NCBI RefSeq assembly: GCF_002951615.1
Contig: NZ_CP019064.1
Location: 1-64,000 of the forward strand
Length of the DNA: 64,000 nucleotides
Source of the DNA: Rahnella sikkimica
GTDB lineage: Bacteria; Pseudomonadota; Gammaproteobacteria; Enterobacterales; Enterobacteriaceae
Direction: 5' to 3'
Under the pieces are notes generated by a model. That model had not been told where the DNA came from, searched no databases, and worked only from the letters and a program-made list of their open reading frames with translations. Numbering within the stretch: the stretch's first letter is position 1; each line of letters begins with the position of its first letter. Made by a program: the position numbers and the translations under genes. Shown one piece after another: positions 39,235 through 49,118 of the stretch.

Positions 39235-39813
39235 TCAGAAACCAGGTCGAAGAGACCAAGGAACTGTGGTGCCTATGATATTGACCGTTATATCATTCTT
39301 TAACGCAACGTTGATACCATCAGATATTTCAAGATTGGATAACCATCTTGATTTATTGAAATTCAATCTACTATCTATAACAAAGCCTAATATGATTACT
39401 CTGTATTCAATGTTAGGATGATTTTTACGGAAAAAAGATAATCTATGACTAATTCCCTCTGGCTTTGACGGATCGGCTAAAGAACTTCCAACAATATGCC
39501 AAAGTGAATTCTTTGTGAATTCAACAGCGACCGAACAGACATTCATTTCTGATGGCTCATGCACCCAGCATAAAGAAAAATCGAAAAATCCGATATTTTC
39601 AGTATGATTTTTTAATTGGATCTTAAGATTCTCAATGTCGTGATAATCACACGATAGATGATGAAGATTTTTTGTGCCTAAAACCTCAATCAGTTTGCGG
39701 AATTTTTCGTCTCCGCGAGATACAATGGAAACGACATTTCCACGTTTAATCAATTCTTTAACTACTCCTGATAACATCCCGGTTCCACCTACAACAAGGT
39801 AATGTGAAGTCAT
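39235..39813 (-). CDS. atypical short-chain dehydrogenase-like protein
   Basis: 192 residues from ATG 39813 (aggaaaggaaat upstream). Rossmann start HYLVVGGTGMLSGVVKELIK with GxGxxG-like VGGTGML. The rest (ENIGFFDFSLCWVHEPSE; IEYRVIILGFVIDSRLNFN) lacks the YxxxK catalytic pair. It matches a small group of Rossmann proteins of unknown role. AT-rich like its neighbours. Confidence 0.68.
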   Translation of the reverse strand: MTSHYLVVGGTGMLSGVVKELIKRGNVVSIVSRGDEKFRKLIEVLGTKNLHHLSCDYHDIENLKIQLKNHTENIGFFDFSLCWVHEPSEMNVCSVAVEFTKNSLWHIVGSSLADPSKPEGISHRLSFFRKNHPNIEYRVIILGFVIDSRLNFNKSRWLSNLEISDGINVALKNDITVNIIGTTVPWSLRPGF

Positions 39814-39958
39814 AATACATATTTCCTTTCCTGATTTAGGCTCAGATGTTACCAGTATGTTGTCCTTAATGTTTTTAATCAAAAATATGCTGTGCATTTA
39901 CTTCTCTGCTGACCATTCATTTCCATGGCAATGGCAATGGCCATGTCCGCTTGGAGCG

Positions 39959-40117
39959 CAGGCCGTGTGAAAACCGTGACCTAAAACTGAAGTGCGCGCA
40001 TTTACGCAAAATCTGGAATTGCTCGACTGGTTAGCTGAGGCAAATTTTACGTATGAGCGCATTTTTCAGCCCTATTTTTGGCAGTTTAAGCGATAAAAAC
40101 AGTTTTCACACAGCCTG
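39959..40117. mobile_element. 159-bp inverted-repeat element (MITE-like)
   Basis: The left end caggccgtgtgaaaaccgt and right end acagttttcacacagcctg are inverted repeats matching at 17 of 19 positions. AGCG directly flanks both sides (39955-39958 and 40118-40121), consistent with a 4-bp target duplication. There is no coding capacity. It probably moves with a transposase encoded elsewhere. Confidence 0.65.
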
Positions 40118-40119
40118 AG

Positions 40120-40350
40120 CGATGTATAGTCATTCGCACCCTGAGAATTACACTATTAAGTGATTCAGGGTATGCGCTTGCTGGTTACGAATATTGAGCG
40201 AGAATCACGTGATGATCGCCGCTTTTCTTTCGAGCCAGTAGGTGCTCCACGTTCGCTAACGAATACTCAGGGCATGCAGATAAACTGCTGGCTATATTTC
40301 TTTCGAAGAGCGTGGAATGCATACCAATCCCCGATAAAAAGGAGTTGGTG
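40120..40350 (+). ncRNA. structured leader of IS110-type element (candidate bridge RNA region)
   Basis: Non-coding DNA upstream of the transposase at 40351. It is repeated at 4415-4599 and 47670-47870. ACCCTGA...TCAGGGT (about 40138-40172) and GTTCG-ctaa-CGAA-type hairpins are conserved in all copies. Position and conservation fit the IS110 guide RNA; transcription is inferred. Confidence 0.4.
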
Positions 40351-41589
40351 ATGACTGTGACTAATCAATTTGCTGCGCACGTTGGTCTGGACTGGGCGGA
40401 TAAAAAACACGATGTCTGTGTTCAGTTTAAAAACGGTGAACGCGTATTCGATGTGATTGAACATACAGCAGAAGCGCTTGATGACTGGCTTACTGAGTTA
40501 CACCAGAAAGTAAAAGGCAGAATCGCCATAGCTCTCGAGCTGAAGAAGGGCCCCGTGGTATATGCTCTTCAAAAATATCCCTTTATCACCTTTTTCCCCG
40601 TCCACGCTTTGTCCCTGGCTCGTTACCGGCAAGCCTTCTCGCCCAGCGGCGCTAAAGATGACCCGCAGGATGCAGAGCTGGCATTAGAGTTAATGCTACG
40701 TTATCCCCAAAAGATAAAAGCTATTGAACCCGACAATGCGGATATTCGCTTACTTCAGCAACTGGTTGAGCAACGTCGTCAGTTGGTTGAAGACAAACGC
40801 CGCTTTGTGAATCGGCTCATCAACACGCTTTAACAGTATTATCCTCAGCCACTGGAGTGGTTCTCACATCGGGGTAGCTTACTGTTGTGTGAGTTGATTA
40901 TCCGGTGGCCCAGTCTGCAACAACTGAAACGAGCCAGGCGCGACACGACCCGAAATTTTCTGAATGCCAGAGGTGGCCGCGCAATGGCCCTTACCGAGCA
41001 ACGTGTTGCGAGTATTGATAATGCGATCCCATTGACGACAGACCCGAGTGTTATAGAGGCTAATGCTTTGATGGCAACAGCACTGGCGACACAAATTAAA
41101 GTCGTGAGTGAAATCATCAAAACATATGACGAACGAATCGAAACGCTGTTTGACACATTGCCAGATGCGGGGCTGTTCAAATCACTTCCGGGCATGGGGC
41201 CGTGTATGGGCCCACGGATGCTTGCTGCACTTGGTGATAACCGTGACCGGTTTAACAGCGCTGAAGAAATTCAAAACTATGCAGGTATTGCACCGGTGAC
41301 CGAACGAAGTGGCCAGAAATCATGGGTTCACTGGCGATGGCAATGTGCCAAGTTCGTCAGGCAGACCTTTGTCGAATGGGCTGCGAAGACGATTAACTCA
41401 TCATACTTGGCCAGACTATATTATCAGGGACTGCGAGAAAAAGGAAAATCTCACCAGTCTGCAATCCGGGCTCTTGCCTTCAAATGGATAAGGATCATTT
41501 ACCGCTGCTGGAAGACCAGAACCCAGTACGATGAAGCGAAGTATTTGCTGGCTCTCGAAGCGCGACACTCGCCCTTACTGAAGCCATAA
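40351..41589 (+). pseudogene. IS110-family transposase with one in-frame stop
   Basis: A 412-codon frame starting MTVTNQFAAHVGLDWADKKH with aaaggagttggtg before it. DEDD pieces: GLDWAD, ALELKKGPV and GAKDDPQDAELAL. The Transposase_20 part has LFKSLPGMGPCMGPRMLAAL and YAGIAPVTERSGQK. The single lesion is TAA at 40831-40833 after LINTL; the same frame continues QYYPQPLEWFSHRGS to 41589. One base change separates it from an intact gene. Confidence 0.88.
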
Positions 41590-41731
41590 AAAGCTTGTCG
41601 AATGTCTCAGGGCGTGAAGCGGACGTTTGTATTTTTCACGGCACGTGGCGATTTTACTTACATAGCCGTGTATTCGTTAACAGGGAGTGGGTCAGACGTA
41701 AATAATCGGATTCGGTTCAATGAGGAGCAAA

Positions 41732-42160
41732 TTAAATAAGGTTCTCCTTAGTCAAATAGTGCCTCTGCATACCAACTTTTGGACAATCCTTTAATGACAT
41801 CTGCAGAACATAGCCTTGCTTTTCATAGAATGGGGCAGCTTGAAAACTGAATGTATCTACAAGCGCATGATTACATCCTATTTTTACCGCCTCCTGTTCG
41901 GCTTTTTTTATCATAATCCCACCTAATCCTTTACCTCTCGCATCATCGCTGACCCATAGGTAATCAATGCATAACCATAAGCCTTTCCTACTCGCTATTA
42001 GGCCGCCGATCAATACCCCAGCATCATTTCTGCAAAAAATGCCAAGTGGTTTGCGTGATCCTGTTTCAATAAATTGAGAGTTATAGTCTCTTAGGCCAGC
42101 TAAAAGTTCTTCAGTGTCGTTGCTAGTAACTTCATGAGTTATTTTAATATTCATATTCAC
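41732..42160 (-). CDS. GNAT family N-acetyltransferase
   Basis: 142 residues. Motif A for acetyl-CoA is clear: [20 protein letters not shown] (R/Q-x-x-G-x-G/A). Motif B is [20 protein letters not shown]. Two ATG codons two residues apart (42160, 42154) could both start it. The substrate is unknown; the family acetylates amines on antibiotics, peptides or small metabolites. It is a neighbour of a fosA-type gene on the same strand. Confidence 0.85.
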   Translation of the reverse strand: MNMNIKITHEVTSNDTEELLAGLRDYNSQFIETGSRKPLGIFCRNDAGVLIGGLIASRKGLWLCIDYLWVSDDARGKGLGGIMIKKAEQEAVKIGCNHALVDTFSFQAAPFYEKQGYVLQMSLKDCPKVGMQRHYLTKENLI

Positions 42161-42436
42161 CTATTCTTTTATGGAGGGGATATTATTTTCAAGATAAAGA
42201 ATATTTATACAATCTATTCTTGCCTACTTCCCATTCATTAGCAAATAGTGGTATTGACCATGTCCGCTCCTGGCACGCAGCCGATTATTACTATCACCCC
42301 AGGTGGCCTTGAGCGACACACGGATGTTGACTTTAAAAAATGCACCGGAAGCTGAAGCGCTTCGTTAGAGTCTCGACTGACCTATGCCGTTTACTCAGTT
42401 TTATCCAAACATCATCGTTGGGCGCCCTTCAAAGAG

Positions 42437-42835
42437 CTAGAAAAACTCCATTTTTTCATAAGGATGATTTATACAGGCCCTGAGGCGGCTATCCAAATCT
42501 CCGTCATGAACTTCCAGCTTGTGTCCATCCGGATCCAAAAAGTAGATAGATTTTCCTTCGCTCTTGTTTATTTTCCACTCTGTAACACCCGATGATTTTA
42601 GGTAATTGGCATACACATCGAAATCTTCGCTTAGGATGCTAAATGCGTAGTGAGTGTAATCTTCCCCGGTAGTCACTGTATCAGCAGAAAGACATAACCA
42701 CAGATTTCCCAGACAAAGGTAAGCGCCACTGGTCCATCTGGCCTTAGGTATAAAACCAAGAGTATTAACGTAAAAATCAAAACTTCTTGAAACATCACTT
42801 ACGGCGATTGTTATGTGATTCAGTCCGTTTAGCAT
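42437..42835 (-). CDS. fosA: FosA-type fosfomycin glutathione transferase
   Basis: 132 residues of the vicinal-oxygen-chelate family. Metal ligands H7 (LNHITIAV), H62 (YTHYAFSI) and E108 (HKLEVHDG) match H7/H64/E110 of FosA. T9, the NKSEGKSIYFLDPDGHK loop (potassium and phosphonate contacts) and the late Arg (SRLRAC) are present. FosA adds glutathione to fosfomycin with Mn and K. It differs from chromosomal Enterobacterales FosA in many positions, so activity needs an assay. It lies between a GNAT gene and an IS30. Confidence 0.85.
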   Translation of the reverse strand: MLNGLNHITIAVSDVSRSFDFYVNTLGFIPKARWTSGAYLCLGNLWLCLSADTVTTGEDYTHYAFSILSEDFDVYANYLKSSGVTEWKINKSEGKSIYFLDPDGHKLEVHDGDLDSRLRACINHPYEKMEFF

Positions 42836-42930
42836 GCAGAGTCTCTTCAGCAGGGTGCGGGAAGTTAAGTTTTCCCTAAGAGTACTTCAGCTCACCGCCT
42901 GAGTGAATTGAAAGTGTAATGTCCGCTTCT

Positions 42931-44160
42931 GGCTGTGAGTTCAACTGGTCGATGCAACGCTATCCTTAAAGAAGGGGGACGTTGCCATGAAACGAAGAAC
43001 TCGCATTCACTATACGCCAGAACAAAAGGCGCTTATCTGGGACAGATATAAGCACGGTGACTCCCTGCATGATATCGCCAGAATGTTCGACAGATTTCAT
43101 TCTTCTATTATGCCGACTATCCACCAGACTGGTGGGTATCGTCCTCCTGTTCGAAAGCGGCACCGACTGGCTCTTTCACTTGATGAAAGAGAGGAGATAT
43201 CCAGAGGGCTCGTAGCAAAACGTAGCATCAGGGACATCGCTGACGGATTATCAAGAGCTCCCTCGACGATTGATTAGCCGCGAGATTAAAAGGCATGGAG
43301 GTGCAAAGCATTACCGTGCTGTAAAAGCGGATAAGGACGCGTGGGACAGTGCTCTGAGACCAAAACCTTGTAAGCTAATTGAATGCCCGGCATTGTGTAA
43401 AATCATTGCAGAGAAGATGCATCAGGACTGGTCGCCGGAACAAATCGCCGGTTGGCTGAAACGCTGTCATCCGGATAATCAGGAAATGCAGGTGTCACAC
43501 GAAACGATTTATAAAACGCTTTTTATACAAACCCGGGGAGCGTTAAAAAAAGAACTGCAGCAATGCCTCAGAAGCGGAAGAGCAGTGCGTAGATCCAGAA
43601 CGTCATCGCTGAAAGGGAAAGGATTAGGTTCAATTCCGGATGCGATACCCATCAGCGAAAGACCATCTGATGTTGCAGACAGAGCCATACCCGGCCACTG
43701 GGAAGGCGACCTGATCCAGGGCTCGAAAAACTCCTATATTGTCACTCTCGTAGAACGCCATTCCCGCTTTGTTATGCTGGCTAAAATCAGAGACAACAAC
43801 ACCATAACGGTTATATCTGCACTCATCAAACAAGCCCGGGAATTACCCGTTGAGCTTTATAAAACACTAACATGGGATCGGGGGTCTGAAATGACCAACC
43901 ACACCCGATTTACTGTGGCCACAGACATTCAGGTTTATTTCTGTGATCCTCAATCTCCCTGGCAACGCGGCTCAAATGAAAATACGAACAGATTGCTCAG
44001 ACAGTATTTTCCAAAAGGAACTGACTTATCAGTTCACAGCCAGCAAAGACTAAACAGTGTTGCCAGACAGCTCAACGAGAGGCCGAGAAAAACGCTAGAC
44101 TATGAATCACCCGCAGAGCGGTTCAATCAGTGTGTTGCATCCATCGGTTGAACTCACAGC
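42931..44160 (+). mobile_element. IS30-family element, frameshifted
   Basis: Ends ggctgtgagttcaactggtc and the inverted counterpart ggttgaactcacagc. Similarity continues outward (gtccgct.c on both sides), so the true terminal repeats may be longer. It has one transposase gene. Confidence 0.82.
42987..44151 (+). pseudogene. IS30 transposase broken by a 4-bp duplication
   Basis: N-terminal helix-turn-helix part MKRRTRIHYTPEQKALIWDR to IADGLSRAPSTI. At 43268-43276 gatt is duplicated (acgattgattagccgc), giving a TAG. Without the extra four bases the frame runs on as SREIKRHGGAKHYRAVKADK into the DDE core (GHWEGDLIQGSKNSYIVTLV; LTWDRGSEMTNH; QRGSNENTNRLLRQYFPKGT). Total ~385 residues, normal for IS30. 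Confidence 0.88.
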
Positions 44161-44264
44161 ATGGAGCGGACCTTCAATTCAGTTAGCTTATCCACTCTGT
44201 AGTCATCATTGGCAGCATGCAATCAACAAATTACCATCACTACCATCGAACGGCTTAAGGCTAT

Positions 44265-45269
44265 TTAATGTCCCTGTTTCATCATATCCAATGTCAGCAA
44301 TTTTAGGTCTTCACCTTGTTGAAAATGGCTGCTCACGTTCCCGGCAATCCCATTCTCCAGGGTAAGGTCATTCACCAGATTCAGTTTGGCCTGCGGGGAT
44401 GAACTGGAGAAATCAAGCTCGTCAAAATTAACCCACACGATATTGGGTCGCGTTGTTGACTCAAAGACATAGCGACGCTGGGTTAAATCCATCACTACCT
44501 GCCACAGAGTTTGCGAAGCATCAGGTTTGCCCGGGTCTGGGATACGGAAAGGCTGGGCTGCGTTGCGCATCACGCTGAACATTGCAGCGATAGCTTCAAT
44601 TTGTGATGCAGGCTGACTTAGGCGACTTACGTAGTAACTGGCTCTGGCAAAGCGATCGCTGGCCTGTGTAGAACCCGGCAACGGCTGTTCTCCACCCAAC
44701 CCACTGAAAGTGCGTGCCAGAGCCAGTTGCTGATCGTAGGTGGGTGAGTTCGTCATCACGCGATATTCCCGGCTGTGATAAACCACTGGCTGACCGGAGC
44801 TGTATTCAATGATGCATGAGTCACCTTTGGCATCATCCAATGCGAGGTGGATAGCCGGAGGGTTTCCGCCAGTGGGGTCGTCCATTTGCACAACCTGTAC
44901 CCCAGACTTCTCTATCCAGTCAACCGCCTCAGCGACAGATGAAAAATTATCGAGAAAATATTGCAACCAGGCCGCCTGGCTAAGCTGCGTGCGGGAAGAG
45001 TCTGGAGCACCGTAGTCGGATTCCGCGAGCCATAATATATGACCTGCCAGCCCGGCTTCATTCATACCATCCACGGAGATAAGATCGAACGCAGTAGCCA
45101 CCACGCTTCCGTAACGGGAGGTCCAGGTTAGGTCGCCATTTACGCCATCATTTCGGGTAATCCCCCGTGGTTGCATCCATAGGTTTGTCATCAAATCTTT
45201 ATGGAAGTCCATATTGCGGCCTACAATAACGGCACCATTCGCAGCCGGCCAAACAACGCGTGTACACAT
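44265..45269 (-). CDS. choloylglycine hydrolase / penicillin V acylase family enzyme, cytoplasmic
   Basis: 334 residues of the linear-amide C-N hydrolase (Ntn) fold. The nucleophile would be C2 exposed by Met removal (MCTRVVW). R18 and D21 (GRNMDF), N174-type Asn in VMTNSPTYDQ and a late Arg (SDRFARASYY) match the family's catalytic set. No signal peptide, unlike the exported Gram-negative acylases. Family members cut bile salts, penicillin V or acyl-homoserine lactones. Ribosome site aaggagataat. Confidence 0.88.
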   Translation of the reverse strand: MCTRVVWPAANGAVIVGRNMDFHKDLMTNLWMQPRGITRNDGVNGDLTWTSRYGSVVATAFDLISVDGMNEAGLAGHILWLAESDYGAPDSSRTQLSQAAWLQYFLDNFSSVAEAVDWIEKSGVQVVQMDDPTGGNPPAIHLALDDAKGDSCIIEYSSGQPVVYHSREYRVMTNSPTYDQQLALARTFSGLGGEQPLPGSTQASDRFARASYYVSRLSQPASQIEAIAAMFSVMRNAAQPFRIPDPGKPDASQTLWQVVMDLTQRRYVFESTTRPNIVWVNFDELDFSSSSPQAKLNLVNDLTLENGIAGNVSSHFQQGEDLKLLTLDMMKQGH

Positions 45270-45842
45270 TATTATCTCCTTTTTCTCTTATCGACGAGAA
45301 TATACTCTGTCATAAATATAATGGGGTCATGTCCTGTTGTCATAGGAAGATGGTTTCAGGCGGCAGTTCTCGTCGGATTTCAGCGATTTCTTGCCGTTTA
45401 TCGCCGCTCGATAATTGTGAACATACGTATCCACAATCCGCAGAGCAGCATCTGATTGACTCTATCCTATGATCCACAGACTAGTTTTACTCAATCAGTT
45501 TGTTAGAAGAGAAGTCAGTTATGAACTTCAGACAGGGGGCAGTTTGGAGAACGGAAATTTTTGTACGTTAAGCGCATTATTAAACCAATGCAAATTAGTA
45601 AAATATTGATTTTAAGTAAGTATTTATCGATTTTAAGTTATCGCTCTTGCGGTATCGCATTTAGGTTATCCGACTAAGCTCAAAGCACTGAAAACGCCAT
45701 ATAACGCGGGAGTACATCACACCCTATTGCACGGTAAGCCTGTTCAATAACAGGCTTACCGTGCAACCATTCTCTATCTCAAAACAGCCCCCTAAAATGT
45801 GCAGTAATTAGCCCCCGGCTAGGCTGGAGGCTACTATCTTCA
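45270..45842. other. 573-bp intergenic stretch with a long palindrome
   Basis: No gene of note. The palindrome at 45727-45766 is listed separately. The rest is AT-rich without recognisable signals. Confidence 0.5.
45727..45766. repeat. 18-bp perfect inverted repeat with 4-nt loop
   Basis: TTGCACGGTAAGCCTGTT, loop caat, then the exact reverse complement AACAGGCTTACCGTGCAA. No U-tract follows on either strand. It lies 77 bp from the end of the minus-strand gene at 45843. It could be a protein-binding or recombination site, or a transcript-end hairpin. Confidence 0.85.
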
Positions 45843-46646
45843 TTATTTTAGACACAAAGCTTTCACTGTACTTCCACTCTTTTCTTTTGTATTCATACTA
45901 CCCAACCAATTTTCCAGAGATATTTTCTCTTGGTTGGCAAAAGCATATCTAGATGCATCCCAGTCTGTTTCTGACAAGGTATACTGAGCTCCATTCAAGG
46001 TATATTGCGATTGGTATGATATAACCCCTTTATCATTTGTAGATGAAATGGTAAAATTACTTGAATACAGTGAAATTGTAACTAAATCATCACTTGTTTG
46101 CAAAATGCTTTGCGCGAAATTAGATTCAGTTTCAGTTTCATTTGCATAACTTAGTGCTGCTTTAACCAAACTAGAAACTGATTTTTTTATTTCAGAAATA
46201 TCACCCTCCGCTAATCCATCAAAAGCACTAACAAAAGAATCAATAAGATCGTCAGCACTATGACTTTTTTGTATTATATTTTGTGTTTTTGAGTTCGCCA
46301 AAGTCATAAAAGGTACGCTTGCTATAGCTTGGGTGAATGCTATGTAGTTTGCCTTATTACCATTACCTTCGGGATCTAGAGGGTTATAGTTAGAACTGGC
46401 TCGGCACATGTTTATAATGGTTTGAATTCCATCAAAAATACTCTGTGGGGCGTTGGCGTCAACCGGTGATGATGCCAAGGCTTCATTATAAGAAGATATA
46501 TATTCTTGCGTTGCGACCGCTCCAGAAGGATTCATAATCGATGAGTCGGATGAGTTTAATAAAAAAACATTCTGACTTGAATTTTTTTTTAAGCCGCGTA
46601 GCCAGGCTGTTGCCTGATCATTAGCACTAAGAGTATGATTTTTCAT
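45843..46646 (-). CDS. 267-residue protein of unknown function
   Basis: Family not recognised. No signal peptide or membrane segment. It is rich in Ser, Asn, Thr and Ala, with a mostly alpha-helical first half by appearance (FDGIQTIINMCRASSNYNPL; SEIKKSVSSLVKAALSYANE) and a beta-like stretch (VTISLYSSNFTISSTNDKGV). It ends ALCLK. AT-rich compared with the NHase region. It stands alone between the palindrome and IS1, next to the right inverted arm. A secreted or virulence-related protein is one possibility, unproven. Confidence 0.6.
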   Translation of the reverse strand: MKNHTLSANDQATAWLRGLKKNSSQNVFLLNSSDSSIMNPSGAVATQEYISSYNEALASSPVDANAPQSIFDGIQTIINMCRASSNYNPLDPEGNGNKANYIAFTQAIASVPFMTLANSKTQNIIQKSHSADDLIDSFVSAFDGLAEGDISEIKKSVSSLVKAALSYANETETESNFAQSILQTSDDLVTISLYSSNFTISSTNDKGVISYQSQYTLNGAQYTLSETDWDASRYAFANQEKISLENWLGSMNTKEKSGSTVKALCLK

Positions 46647-46918
46647 AATTTAAAATAATCTCCATATTAGTTTAGTATAGGATTTCTCCCCCTATAACAC
46701 ATTAATTATAATAAAGGATCACGATAATTCAAGTTGCATATGCATAAAAACAGCGCCCCATTAATATTGTTTTTTTTGATTGATTCCATAGCTAATTTAC
46801 CATAACACCCCTTGGCCGCACCGGCCCTGTTACTCCAAAGCGCTAATGTCCGCACCCCCTTTGGGCTAAGTTAAGATGTCCGCCATGCAGTCTCATCATT
46901 AAGGGGTAATGCCTCCAA

Positions 46919-47344
46919 TTAGTAGAACATGTGTTTTTCGATGAAGGCACCGATAACTTTTTCGTGGAGTTCGATTGAGCGCGAGAAGCAAATCGTTTTC
47001 CGCGCCAGTCGTTTGATACGGGTACGCAGCGTCAGGTTGTTACGCTCTATACGCTGCGTAAAAATCTTCCCGGTCAGATGCTTATCCTTCGGCACTTCTC
47101 TGGCATAACTACCCCAGCTGTCGCTGGTTATCATGCCGATGGTAAAAGGGGCGAGCAATGCAAGCAGTTCACGGCATGTTTCATCGGTTCGGGGGCCAAA
47201 GGTATAAGCCAGAACACCGCCCGTTTTTGTATTGTATGCATACCAGAGCCAGTGCTGTCGGGCCTTGCTGCCAACAAAGCTCCATTGTTCATCCAGTTCG
47301 CAGATCAGGGCAATATCGGCATGAGCAACTGGCGAAGATGTCAC
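46919..47344 (-). CDS. insB: IS1 InsB'
   Basis: 141 residues, the catalytic part of IS1 transposase (DEQWSFVGSKARQHWLWYAY, SDSWGSYAREVP, RIERNNLTLRTRIKRLARK). It is made as an InsAB' fusion by -1 frameshifting on the A6C run at the InsA end. InsA alone represses. Confidence 0.92.
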   Translation of the reverse strand: MTSSPVAHADIALICELDEQWSFVGSKARQHWLWYAYNTKTGGVLAYTFGPRTDETCRELLALLAPFTIGMITSDSWGSYAREVPKDKHLTGKIFTQRIERNNLTLRTRIKRLARKTICFSRSIELHEKVIGAFIEKHMFY

Positions 47345-47625
47345 CTGTTTCGGTGCGAGTTTTTTAATGCGCGTATGACGGTATTGATACCGACTTTCAG
47401 TGTTCTGGCGGAATCACGGACCCCCGCCCCGTTGAAAGACATCTCAACGATCTGTTCTTTCACGCCCGGCTTACGGGCCTCATAAGAATAAGTGAGCTGG
47501 AACACACGGTGGCAGTCACGGCAACGGAAGCGGTCATGTCCATAGGGGTTCTGACCATGGCGGTAAACCTGAGCTGAATTGCAACGGGGACAATGAACTT
47601 TACGCTGGCCATGAGGGAACCTCAA
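47341..47625 (-). CDS. insA: IS1 InsA
   Basis: 94 residues. Cys4 zinc-finger (HCPRCNSAQVYRHG, FRCRDC) followed by a helix-turn-helix (FNGAGVRDSARTLKVGINTV). The N-terminus RFPHGQRKV probably starts at a nearby TTG. It overlaps InsB' by four bases. Confidence 0.9.
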   Translation of the reverse strand: MRFPHGQRKVHCPRCNSAQVYRHGQNPYGHDRFRCRDCHRVFQLTYSYEARKPGVKEQIVEMSFNGAGVRDSARTLKVGINTVIRALKNSHRNR

Positions 47626-47669
47626 AAGCGGACATTATACATCAAATTCAACCAATTGGAGGCATTGCC

Positions 47670-47870
47670 GCCCTTCGAAAGAAATATAGTCCGCAGTTTA
47701 TCTGCATGCCCTGAGTATTCGTTAGCGAACGTGGAGCACTTACTGGCTCGAAAGCAAAGCGGCAATCATCAGATCACATGATTCTGGCACAATATTCGTA
47801 ACCAGTAAGCGCATACCCTGAATCACTTAAAAGTGTAACCCTCAGGGTTCGAATGACTATATCTGGCACA
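47670..47870 (-). mobile_element. 5' leader fragment of second IS110-type element (right arm)
   Basis: Inverted copy of 4415-4599. It matches the DNA upstream of the transposase at 40351 and is cut by IS1 at 47669. The gap to 47983 contains the 3' non-coding end of the next IS110. Confidence 0.75.
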
Positions 47871-47983
47871 TAGCGGACTTTACTAACTGCATCCATTTAT
47901 TATTCAATAGGGTAATCGTCAAGCACACTTACAGTGAATTTGATGTTTAATCCTGATGTTGAATATTGTAATAAATAGATTTT

Positions 47984-48970
<987 letters not shown>

Positions 48971-49004
48971 TCATTCAACTGTACGGGCTAGTGATGAGTG
49001 ACTC

Positions 49005-49069
49005 AGCTCATGCGCGGGACGCTTGCATGCGGGCTTAATGCCCTGGGGTTCGCACGTGCTGCATGAGCT
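49005..49069 (-). ncRNA. structured leader of IS110 element, second copy
   Basis: Exact counterpart of 3201-3265 on the other strand, with the same 9-bp closing stem. It lies upstream of the intact transposase, so if a bridge RNA is made this copy is the one most likely to work. Confidence 0.4.
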
Positions 49070-49118
49070 TTGCCAGACCTACAAATTCAGTTTATGCCAT
49101 CTTCAAGATATAAGGTTT

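Larger units (their letters stand above)
46905..47669 (-). mobile_element. IS1-family element, copy 2 (intact)
   Basis: 765 bp, ends ggtaatgcctccaatt and aattggaggcattgcc. Both genes are open. Orientation is opposite to copy 1. Confidence 0.92.
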
